Part shown: in pieces, positions 35,831-42,264 of the stretch
Numbering within the stretch: position 1 is the stretch's first letter
Layout of the letters: every line of letters begins with the position of its first letter
Source of the DNA: CAZACZ01 sp964483695
GTDB lineage: Bacteria > Deinococcota > Deinococci > Deinococcales > Trueperaceae
Reading direction: 5' to 3'
NCBI GenBank assembly: GCA_964483695.1
Contig: CAZACZ010000019.1
Coordinates: forward strand, 1-42,264
DNA length: 42,264 nt
Notes under the pieces: model-generated
What the model was told of the DNA's origin: nothing
Seen by the model: only the letters and a program-made list of their open reading frames with translations
The model's database searches: none
Translations under genes and position numbers: made by a program

Positions 35831-37068
35831 CGATGCTCGTGTTCTCCTGCTTGCAGCGACGACCCTGGTGGCACGCCCTCCTGACCCTCGAGCAGGGCGT
35901 GGCGGCGTGCGAGGCGGCCGCCGCGTCGCCCGACGGTGCGGCGTTGGCCGCCGCGCACGACACGCTGGTGCAGGCGCTCATCGCGGCCGACGTGCCGGAC
36001 GTGGCCACGGCCATCGCCGTCGAGCTCGCGTCACGGCCGTCCGCCGTGGGCGAGCACGCGCCGTCCGGCCTGCCGGCCGGCTTGCGCGCTGCGTTGCGTC
36101 GCGACCTTGCCGTCATCGCGCGCCTGGCGCGCGACGACCTGACCGCCCGCGTTCGCGCGTGCGGCGTGGCGGACGCCGTGCCGTTACGCGAGCTGGCACC
36201 GTCGACGCGCGACCAGGTGTCGGCCGAGCCCCTGGCGCGCTTGCGTGCCGCGCTGCTGGAGCAGGACGAGGACCAGCGCTTGCAGCGGGTGGAAGCGTGG
36301 TTCGCGCGCCATGGCGCCGGTCCGGCAGCGCTGCACCCGGCGCTGCGCTGGGCCGGCGGCGCGCTGCTGCCGGTGGCGCACCCGGACGCAGCCGACCTCG
36401 ACGACCTGCTGGGCTTGGGTCCGGCGCTCGCGCGCTTGCGCGAGAACACCGAGGCGCTGCTGCGCGGCGCCCCTGCCCACGACACGTTGCTGTACGGACC
36501 GCGAGGGAGCGGCAAGTCCACGGCGGTGCGCGGCCTGTTGGCGCGCTACCAAGGCGACGGGCTGCGCCTGGTGGAGGTGCCGCTCGACGAGTTGCACGCT
36601 CTGCCCGGCTTGATCGAGCGCTTGCGCGCGCTACCGCAACGCTTCGTGCTGTTCGTCGACGACCTGGCGTTCGACGATGGCGACCAGCGCTACCGGCCGC
36701 TGAAGTCGTTGCTCGAGGGCGGCTTGACGAAGCGGCCCGCCAACGTCGTGGTGTACGCCACCAGCAACCGACGGCACCTGCTGCGGGAACGGCACCGCGA
36801 CCGCCCCGACCCGCTGGACGACGACGTGCACGGGTGGGACACGCACCACGAGCGCCTGGCGCTGGCCGATCGCTTCGGCCTCACGCTGACCTTCCCCGAC
36901 GCCAACCAGCGGCGCTACCTCGAGGTCGTGCTCGGCCTGGTCGAACGGCACGGCTTGCAGGTCGAGGATGTCCAGGAGCGCGCCATCCGCTTCGCCGAGT
37001 GGGGCAACGGGTACTCGGGCCGTACCGCACGTCAGTTCGTCGACCAGCTGCTGCAAGCCCTCCCGTGA
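35827..37068 (+). CDS. DUF815 family AAA ATPase
   Basis: The 413-residue protein has an Ala-rich helical N-terminal half (about 1-195) and a C-terminal P-loop ATPase. Walker A is GPRGSGKS (224-231), Walker B is LFVDDLAF near 273-280, and sensor-type YATSNRRHL follows. The region ending WGNGYSGRTARQFVDQL is typical of DUF815, a widespread but uncharacterised ATPase family. Start choice: GTG 35827 overlaps the patatin stop and has GGAG 8 nt before; ATG 35833 is an alternative. No ATPase partner is evident other than the coupled phospholipase. Confidence 0.85.
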   Translation: MTMLVFSCLQRRPWWHALLTLEQGVAACEAAAASPDGAALAAAHDTLVQALIAADVPDVATAIAVELASRPSAVGEHAPSGLPAGLRAALRRDLAVIARLARDDLTARVRACGVADAVPLRELAPSTRDQVSAEPLARLRAALLEQDEDQRLQRVEAWFARHGAGPAALHPALRWAGGALLPVAHPDAADLDDLLGLGPALARLRENTEALLRGAPAHDTLLYGPRGSGKSTAVRGLLARYQGDGLRLVEVPLDELHALPGLIERLRALPQRFVLFVDDLAFDDGDQRYRPLKSLLEGGLTKRPANVVVYATSNRRHLLRERHRDRPDPLDDDVHGWDTHHERLALADRFGLTLTFPDANQRRYLEVVLGLVERHGLQVEDVQERAIRFAEWGNGYSGRTARQFVDQLLQALP

Positions 37069-37090
37069 CGCTGCGGGTCCTCGCCGCGCG

Positions 37091-39007
37091 CTAGGGCGTG
37101 TCTGCCAGCCGCGCCAGACCCGCGGCCAGGGCGTACATCTGCGCGCGGCTGAAGGCCCCGCTGGGGGCGGCGCCGGACGGCGCGATGCCGGCAGCCACGA
37201 GCGCTTCCCAGGTCGGCGCCTCCGGGCAGTGCGCCACGGCGCAGGCCGCCTCGTACGCCACCTCCACGGCCACCTCGGCCGTCAAGGCACCGCTGCCGTC
37301 GCCGCCGGAGCCGCTCTGCGCCAACGCCACCAAGCGCGGCACGTTCACGTCCTGGTGGTGGAACCGCACCGCCACGTGATGCAGCAGGTAGGCGAAGGAG
37401 ACGGCAGCGACCGGTCGATCGAGCTGCGGGTCGTTGTCGTACCCGGCGCCGGTCAGTCCGCGGCTGGCGAGCAGGACGAAGTCCGCGTAGTTGGGGTGGG
37501 AGACGGGGCCGATCGGGGCGCGCGGGCGCACGTCCGGCAAGTACGCACCCCGTTCGGCCAGGCGCTGGCGGACCGTCGCTACGTTCTCCGGCAAGGACCC
37601 TACGGTGGCGGCGCGCATCCCTTCGGCGGCGGCCAGGGCCGCCGCCACCCCGGCAGCTTCCGCCATCGCCATGCCGAACGGCACCACACGCGCGCTCGCG
37701 TACGCCACCGGGTCGTACCCGGCGCTGCGGCCCACCACCCAGAGGTTCTCGGGTCGGGTCGGCAGCAGCATGCAGAGGCGGCCGCCGTAGACGTCGGGCA
37801 CCCCGAAGGCGATGCCGAGGTCGGCGGGCGTGAACGACTGCGCGTCGAGCGGGTACCCGCCGGCGGCGACGTCGAGGTACGTGACCCGGTTGGCGAAGAC
37901 GTCGTCGGCGCTCAGCACGCAGCGGGCCCGCAGGTGTCGCGTCTCGCGCAAGTAGAGGCGCTCGGCGGCGCCGGCGTAGCTGGCGCCGGCGAAACCCGGC
38001 ACGTGATCGGCCAAGAACGCCACCACCCGGGGCGCTTCACGCTCGGCCCGCGCCCGCCCTTCTGCCAGGCTGGACGGGTCGAACGGGTCGATCCCGTAGA
38101 CCAGCAGGGCGTTGACGAGCACGGTGCCGTCGTCCTGCCTGCCCAGGTTGAGGCCACGCAACCGCAGCCCCGGCTCCACCGGTTGGTAGGTGGCCGGTAC
38201 GCCGCCGAAGGCGCCCCAAGCCACGTCGTCGCGCACCGCGGCGTAGCCGGCGCCGAGGCGGGCGGATGCGCCGGCGAGTTCGTCCCAGTCGACGCCCTTC
38301 ACCCGCAGCACCAGGGTGTCGGCCATCCGTTGGTCGACTCCGAAGGCGCTCCAGCCGAGGTCGAAGGCCGCGCCCGCGGCAGCGGCCACGTCCGCGTCCG
38401 GGGTGCCGTCGATCACCTGCCGCGCCCGCACGCGCACCCCCTCGTGCACGAGCTGGACCCCGACCGTCACGTCGTCCTCGACCACCGGGCGGATGTCCGC
38501 GACGCCGCGCCACACCGCCACGCCGGCGCCGTGGAGCATCGCTTCGAACGAGCGCTCGGCGCGCTCGACGTCGAACGCTTTGCCGCGGCCGACGCTGCGC
38601 CACCAGCGGTCGAAGAGACCCAGCTGGTAATCGTGCGGCTGCGTGCGGAGGTCGAGCATGGTGAGTTCGCCGAGCACGAACAGCCCGCCCAAGCGCGCGT
38701 CGGGCGTGATCAAGAGCGTGCTGGCGCCTTCTTCCGCGGCGGCGACGGCGGCGACGATGGCCTCGGGTTCGCTGCCGACGACCAGGACGTCGACGACGAC
38801 CTCGCTGCCGGCCTCGGGGAGCGTCGGCCAGCGTGCCAAGGTCGGGAAGGCGACCGGGGCGTTGGCGGCGTGGGGTGCTGCGAGCAGCGTCACCAGCGCG
38901 ACCCAGGCGATCGTGCGGCGCACCAGGCGAAGGGCCAGCGTGGCGTCGCGTCCACCGCGGCGGCCGGTCATGGTGCGCCGGCCGGTCATGGCGCGGCGAA
39001 CGGTCAT
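37091..39007 (-). CDS. Exported FAD-dependent oxidoreductase (FAD_oxidored family)
   Basis: The 638-residue protein has an N-terminal signal-like segment (hydrophobic part about 30-48) after an Arg-rich repeat. The dinucleotide-binding start is VVDVLVVGSEPEAIVAAVAAAEEGA, with RLGGLFVLGELTMLD after it. The C-terminal half shows LWVVGRSAGYDPVAYASARVVPFGMAMAEAAG, the FAD-closing pattern of the FAD_oxidored family. Substrates of this family are diverse and none is clear here. The last 50 residues (WEALVAAGIAPSGA ... FSRAQMYALAAGLA) resemble an S-layer-homology repeat. The ATG at 39007 overlaps the glycosyltransferase stop; two further in-frame ATGs follow in an 18-bp repeat. Confidence 0.8.
   Translation of the reverse strand: MTVRRAMTGRRTMTGRRGGRDATLALRLVRRTIAWVALVTLLAAPHAANAPVAFPTLARWPTLPEAGSEVVVDVLVVGSEPEAIVAAVAAAEEGASTLLITPDARLGGLFVLGELTMLDLRTQPHDYQLGLFDRWWRSVGRGKAFDVERAERSFEAMLHGAGVAVWRGVADIRPVVEDDVTVGVQLVHEGVRVRARQVIDGTPDADVAAAAGAAFDLGWSAFGVDQRMADTLVLRVKGVDWDELAGASARLGAGYAAVRDDVAWGAFGGVPATYQPVEPGLRLRGLNLGRQDDGTVLVNALLVYGIDPFDPSSLAEGRARAEREAPRVVAFLADHVPGFAGASYAGAAERLYLRETRHLRARCVLSADDVFANRVTYLDVAAGGYPLDAQSFTPADLGIAFGVPDVYGGRLCMLLPTRPENLWVVGRSAGYDPVAYASARVVPFGMAMAEAAGVAAALAAAEGMRAATVGSLPENVATVRQRLAERGAYLPDVRPRAPIGPVSHPNYADFVLLASRGLTGAGYDNDPQLDRPVAAVSFAYLLHHVAVRFHHQDVNVPRLVALAQSGSGGDGSGALTAEVAVEVAYEAACAVAHCPEAPTWEALVAAGIAPSGAAPSGAFSRAQMYALAAGLARLADTP
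38954..39007 (-). repeat. Three-copy 18-bp tandem repeat with in-frame ATG codons
   Basis: Three near-identical 18-base units start at 39007, 38989 and 38971. Each begins ATGACCG and encodes MT-x-RR-x. They provide three possible start codons for the FAD oxidoreductase. Confidence 0.75.
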
Positions 39008-40179
39008 GGCGCGCCGCCCATCGGCGTCCTGCCGAGGAGCTCCTCGAGCACCGTGCGCGCGACGTCGTCGGCTGCACTCGGCCGGGCGATGCGCCCCGCC
39101 GCGTCGCGCATGGCGGCACGGCGCTCGGGCTCGTCCAGCAGACGGCGCAGCTTGAGGCCGAAGGTCGAGAGCGGTTCGATCCGCACGGCCGCTCCGTGCT
39201 CGAGCAGGACGCTGGCGTTGGCCTCCTCCTGCAGCGGGTACGGCTTCACCAGCATCAGCGGCAAGCGGGCGGCCAGCGCCTCGCTCGAGGTGAGCCCGCC
39301 CGGTTTGGTGACGGCGACGTCGGCGGCCGCCATCAACGTGGCCATGTCGTGTTCGTACCCGCGTACGTCGAAGGCCACCGGACCCGGCGCATCGGCTACG
39401 GCGCCCTGCGCCAGGGTCAGCAGGTCGTTGCTGCGCCCGCACACCACCAGCACCTGCAGCGGCCAGCGGAACGTCCGCAGCTCGGCAAGCAGGGCGCGTA
39501 GGTCGCCCGCGTCGAGGCCGCTCGCGAGCAGCACCACGACCTCCCGCCCCGGATCCAGGCGCAGGCGATCGCGCGCCTCTGCTTGGGTCGGGAGTCGCGC
39601 GAACGACGGGTCGATCGGGATGCCACTGACCTTGACACGATGCGGATCGACTCCGGCAGCGATCAGGTGGACGCGCACCTCGTCGGTCGCCACGAAGTAG
39701 CGAGCGATGCCGGGCTGCAGCCAGAAGCTGTGCGCGAAGAAGTCGGTGATGACCTCGGCCTGGGGGAGAGGGCGATGGCGCGTCAAGCGCCCGCTGACGA
39801 TCTCCGCGCCGAGGAAGTGGGTGTGCACCAGAGCGTCGGGACGGTAGCGGTCGATGATCCGGGGGACCTCGTAGGACAGCAGCCGCGTCAAGCGCGCGCG
39901 CAACCGTTGCTGCGTGGTGCGGCGCTCGCTGGGGTGGCGGTCGAGCCGGCGCCCGAGCCACTCCACCAGGTCGGGGACGTTGCGCACCAGGTCGAAGTAC
40001 GCCTGGCGGTAGAGGCGCCGGAACGGCATCGAGACGTGTTCGAGCAGGTCGACGTGCGCCGCCTGCGCCCCGTGGAAGGCGAACGCCTTCTCGAGCGCAC
40101 GGCCGGCTGCGACGTGACCGCCGCCGATGGAGGCGGACAGGATCAAGACGCGCGCATCGTCGTGGTGGGCGCGCTGCAC
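39004..40179 (-). CDS. UgtP/MGDG-synthase-like glycosyltransferase
   Basis: The 391-residue protein is a GT-B enzyme related to MurG, monogalactosyldiacylglycerol synthases and Bacillus UgtP. The N-terminal LILSASIGGGHVAAGRALEKAF is the diagnostic glycine loop. HTHFLGAE and FFAHSFWLQPGIARYFVATDEV follow. The C-terminal KPGGLTSSEALAARLPLMLVKPYPLQEEAN is the nucleotide-sugar-binding region. These enzymes add hexose to diacylglycerol to make glycolipids; acceptor and sugar are not readable. Start: GTG at 40179, 6 nt after TATGCT. Its stop overlaps the FAD oxidoreductase (ATGA), so the two are coupled. Confidence 0.88.
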   Translation of the reverse strand: MQRAHHDDARVLILSASIGGGHVAAGRALEKAFAFHGAQAAHVDLLEHVSMPFRRLYRQAYFDLVRNVPDLVEWLGRRLDRHPSERRTTQQRLRARLTRLLSYEVPRIIDRYRPDALVHTHFLGAEIVSGRLTRHRPLPQAEVITDFFAHSFWLQPGIARYFVATDEVRVHLIAAGVDPHRVKVSGIPIDPSFARLPTQAEARDRLRLDPGREVVVLLASGLDAGDLRALLAELRTFRWPLQVLVVCGRSNDLLTLAQGAVADAPGPVAFDVRGYEHDMATLMAAADVAVTKPGGLTSSEALAARLPLMLVKPYPLQEEANASVLLEHGAAVRIEPLSTFGLKLRRLLDEPERRAAMRDAAGRIARPSAADDVARTVLEELLGRTPMGGAP

Positions 40180-40185
40180 GGCCGG

Positions 40186-40191
40186 AGCATA
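40186..40191 (-). promoter_or_regulatory. Leaderless -10 box of the glycosyltransferase
   Basis: TATGCT on the minus strand ends 6 nt before the GTG at 40179. No Shine-Dalgarno is seen. Confidence 0.55.
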
Positions 40192-40241
40192 CCAGCGCCC
40201 GCCGTCGAGCCGCGCTCAGAAAGCTCTCAACGAGGCGGTGG

Positions 40242-40259
40242 TAGCATGCGGGCCGGAGG
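40242..40259 (+). promoter_or_regulatory. -10 box and ribosome binding site of the PrcB-type lipoprotein gene
   Basis: TAGCAT (40242-40247) is followed by GGAGG (40255-40259), 5 nt before the ATG at 40265. Here the start has a normal ribosome binding site, unlike its divergent neighbour. Confidence 0.5.
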
Positions 40260-40264
40260 TTCGC

Positions 40265-41344
40265 ATGCCACGCAAGGTCGTCGTCTTCGCGGCGCTCGCC
40301 GCCATCCTCGCCGGTTGCGCGCCGGGGGGTGCCCCGTCGATGAGCGACGTGTACGTCTACGGCGTGCTGAACGCGCGCCTGACGTACTTCTACGGCGCGC
40401 CTGCGGAGCTCGCGTACGAAGGCAAGACCCTGACCCTGACCGAACCGACCGGCGACGAGCGCATCCTCAACGCTCCGTACGCCGTGCGCGGCGCCGCCCT
40501 GGTGGACGGCGCTGCCTACCTGCGCAGCCCGGTCGAGCCGTTGCCCGCGGCTCCCGTGACCTTGAGCCGCATCCCGCTCACCACCGACGTGCTGGTAGCG
40601 GCGGACACCCTGGTGGGCGAGGTGATCTACTTCGACGGCGGACGCTACCTGCGCATCGCCGACGAGCTGGCCTCCGGCGTGGTGCAACGCGTCGTGCCGC
40701 GGCCGCGCCTGAACCGCCTGCGCGGCATCGGACTGCTCACCAACGCCGAAGCGGACGCCCTGGCGGACGCCCTGGAAGCGAGCGGACTGCCGTTCGTGGT
40801 GGCCGAGTTGCCGGCCGGGCGGCTGCCGACCCGCTCGGTGGACGGCCTCGCGGAGCACCGCCGCACCGGGGTCTACGTCCAGACCGACATCCCGACCGAC
40901 GAGACCGCCTACCGACCGGCGCCCGAGCAGCTCACCTGGGAAGTCGTGGCGCAGGGCAATCAGGCCGTCGGCTTCGACGCGCCGACGTACCAGCTCATCA
41001 CCAGCCGCGACCAACTGATCCGCCTCTGGAGCCAGGTGCACGGCCGTCAATTGCAGGTCCCGCCGCTCCCCGCGTTCGATTACGGACGCGAGACCATCGT
41101 GGCCCTCATGGCGGGCGAGAAGGCCACCGGCGGCTACGGCGTCGAAGTGCGCCGGGTGCGGGAAGAAGACGGCGAGCTCTACCTCGACGTGGTGTTCACC
41201 CAGCCGGCCGCCGGCGCCATCACGACCCAGGCCCTCACCAGCCCGTGGGTGCTCGTGCGCGTGCTGCGGGGCGGCTTCGACGTGGCGTGGCTGCGCGACG
41301 CCGTGGACGGCAGCCTGCTCGGCGCGGCGCGCGCCGTGTTCTGA
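40265..41344 (+). CDS. Lipoprotein with C-terminal PrcB-type domain
   Basis: The 359-residue protein has a lipobox signal: a hydrophobic stretch then LAGCAPG, so Cys18 is probably lipidated. The N-terminal part (about 20-200) is beta-rich and unrecognised. The C-terminal 120 residues match the PrcB_C pattern: LMAGEKATGGYGVEVRRV, then LYLDVVFTQPAAG, then TSPWVLVRV. PrcB is a partner of the Treponema PrtP protease; similar domains occur in many lipoproteins of unknown role, and a protease partner is not adjacent. Start is set by GGAGG. It is divergent from the glycosyltransferase with 85 bases between starts. Confidence 0.75.
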   Translation: MPRKVVVFAALAAILAGCAPGGAPSMSDVYVYGVLNARLTYFYGAPAELAYEGKTLTLTEPTGDERILNAPYAVRGAALVDGAAYLRSPVEPLPAAPVTLSRIPLTTDVLVAADTLVGEVIYFDGGRYLRIADELASGVVQRVVPRPRLNRLRGIGLLTNAEADALADALEASGLPFVVAELPAGRLPTRSVDGLAEHRRTGVYVQTDIPTDETAYRPAPEQLTWEVVAQGNQAVGFDAPTYQLITSRDQLIRLWSQVHGRQLQVPPLPAFDYGRETIVALMAGEKATGGYGVEVRRVREEDGELYLDVVFTQPAAGAITTQALTSPWVLVRVLRGGFDVAWLRDAVDGSLLGAARAVF

Positions 41345-41395
41345 GCGCCCCTTCGGTCGGCCGCGGTCACGGTCCTGCGCACCGCGCGCCGAGCG

Positions 41396-42264
41396 TCACG
41401 TCAGCGCGGTCGGTTCGAACAGCCTCCGGTACTCGTCGTTGGCGTAGCGGTCGGTCATGCCGGCGAGGTAGTCGGTGATGGCGCGCTCGAGACCGAGTTC
41501 CGAAGCCGAACGCACCACGTCGGGCGGCAGCATCTCCGGCGTGGCGACGTACGCGTGGAACATCCGCTCGAGGATCTGATGCGCTTTGCGCGTCATGCGG
41601 ATCAGCCGGTAGTGGAAGTAGAAGTTCTGGTACAGGAAGTCCTTCAGTTCGCGTAGCCCCTTCGCCATGGCGTCGGACGGCGCGAGCAGCTTGCCTGGGG
41701 CGCTGCGCACGTCGGCGATGGTGCGCACGCCAGCGTCCTCCAGGCGCGCGTGGGTGGCTTCCACCACGTCGGTGATGACGTCGCCGAGGAGCTCACGGAT
41801 CAGCACGTAGCGCCGGCCGGTGTCGAAGCGTGCCGCGTCGATGCCGAGCCGCGCCATCAACTCGCCGACCAGCGGCACCTCGCCGATGGCGCCCGGCTGC
41901 AGGTGGCCCGAACGAAGACCGTCGTCGAGGTCGTGCGCGTTGTAGGCCACCTCGTCGGCCACGTTCACCACCTGGGCTTCGAGCGTCGGCTGGACGTCCG
42001 GTTCCCACGAAGCGTCCGGGACGTCGTACTCGGTCTCGTGCTTCATGATCCCTTCGAGCGTCTCCCAGGTCAGGTTGAGGCCGGGGAACGCCGGGTAGCG
42101 CCGCTCGATCTCGGTGACGATGCGCAGGCTCTGACGGTTGTGGTCGAAACCGCCGATGCCGCGTGCGAGCTCGTCGAGCGCCTTCTCGCCGGCGTGCCCG
42201 AACGGGGGATGGCCGAGGTCGTGGGCCAAGGCGATGGTCTCGGCGAGGTCCTCGTTGAGACCGA
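41396..42264 (-). CDS. dgt: Deoxyguanosinetriphosphate triphosphohydrolase-like protein (partial)
   Basis: The 3' part of a gene that enters from the right edge; the start is outside. Visible codons (about 289) begin LNEDLAETIALAHDLGHPPFGHAGE, where the His-Asp pair and the following His belong to the HD metal site. TLEGIMKHE and NVADEVAYNAHDLDDGL complete the family pattern. Such enzymes split dGTP (or other dNTPs) to deoxynucleoside and triphosphate and may guard dNTP balance. Length so far fits the group of about 370 residues. Whether it acts on dGTP specifically cannot be told. Confidence 0.92.
   Translation of the reverse strand, partial: GLNEDLAETIALAHDLGHPPFGHAGEKALDELARGIGGFDHNRQSLRIVTEIERRYPAFPGLNLTWETLEGIMKHETEYDVPDASWEPDVQPTLEAQVVNVADEVAYNAHDLDDGLRSGHLQPGAIGEVPLVGELMARLGIDAARFDTGRRYVLIRELLGDVITDVVEATHARLEDAGVRTIADVRSAPGKLLAPSDAMAKGLRELKDFLYQNFYFHYRLIRMTRKAHQILERMFHAYVATPEMLPPDVVRSASELGLERAITDYLAGMTDRYANDEYRRLFEPTALT

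Noticed and set aside
36968..39700. A 910-codon open frame on the plus strand opposite the FAD oxidoreductase
   Set aside because: It has no recognisable domain and mirrors a real gene.
39008..41050. An in-frame upstream extension of the FAD oxidoreductase
   Set aside because: It reads through the glycosyltransferase in another phase; the ATGA overlap and signal-like segment set the start at 39007.

Overview
The window is 42 kb of very GC-rich, gene-dense bacterial chromosome carrying mostly housekeeping genes. I see no insertion sequence, prophage, CRISPR array, integrase or plasmid function. The lineage is inferred, not proven. Several traits fit a Deinococcota-like bacterium, perhaps a Trueperaceae-type lineage: many leaderless starts with a TANNNT -10 box 6-8 nt before the start codon, a dnaX gene with an A-run slippage site, a TopA without zinc fingers, an M29 aminopeptidase and a UgtP/MGDG-synthase-like glycosyltransferase. 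Marker-gene phylogeny would be needed to confirm this.

Layout. (1) 1-5887, minus strand: an alternative complex III operon, actA-actB-actC-actD-actE (actE runs off the left edge), every junction overlapping by 1-4 nt. (2) 6317-11401, minus: tRNA-Ala(UGC), then clpC - short ORF - radA - PIN/TRAM gene (yacL-like). This is the Bacillus clpC-radA-disA-yacL block without disA. (3) 11478-14626, plus: glyQ-glyS, divergent from clpC with overlapping -10 boxes. (4) 14782-16949: tRNA-Leu(CAG), a 3-hydroxybutyrate-dehydrogenase-like SDR and an M29 aminopeptidase. (5) 16998-23382, plus: an RluB-like pseudouridine synthase, hpt, an M23 peptidase, a secreted alpha-amylase-family enzyme, trpS and an iPGM/phosphopentomutase-like metalloenzyme. 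(6) 23363-26555: a SpoIIM-like membrane protein (minus), then an HD-domain protein and folC (plus). (7) 26515-31397, minus: topA, a cupin-like small protein, recO and plsY. (8) 31469-34744, minus: dnaX-ybaB-recR. (9) 34858-37068, plus: patatin-like phospholipase and DUF815 ATPase. (10) 37091-40191, minus: glycosyltransferase and FAD oxidoreductase. (11) 40265-41344, plus: a PrcB-type lipoprotein. (12) A 3' fragment of dgt (minus) at the right edge.

The strongest observation is the dnaX gene. Its zero frame stops right after an A7 run, while a -1 shift (or one extra A in the mRNA) opens about 200 more codons ending in a tau-like C-terminus, with a 7-bp GC hairpin 12 nt downstream. This predicts a programmed gamma/tau switch of the kind known from Thermus and E. 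coli. The second is the set of apparently leaderless promoters spread through the window. I did not find a convincing new multi-gene system. The least explained parts are the patatin/DUF815 pair, the glycosyltransferase/FAD-oxidoreductase pair and the orphan cupin between topA and recO.
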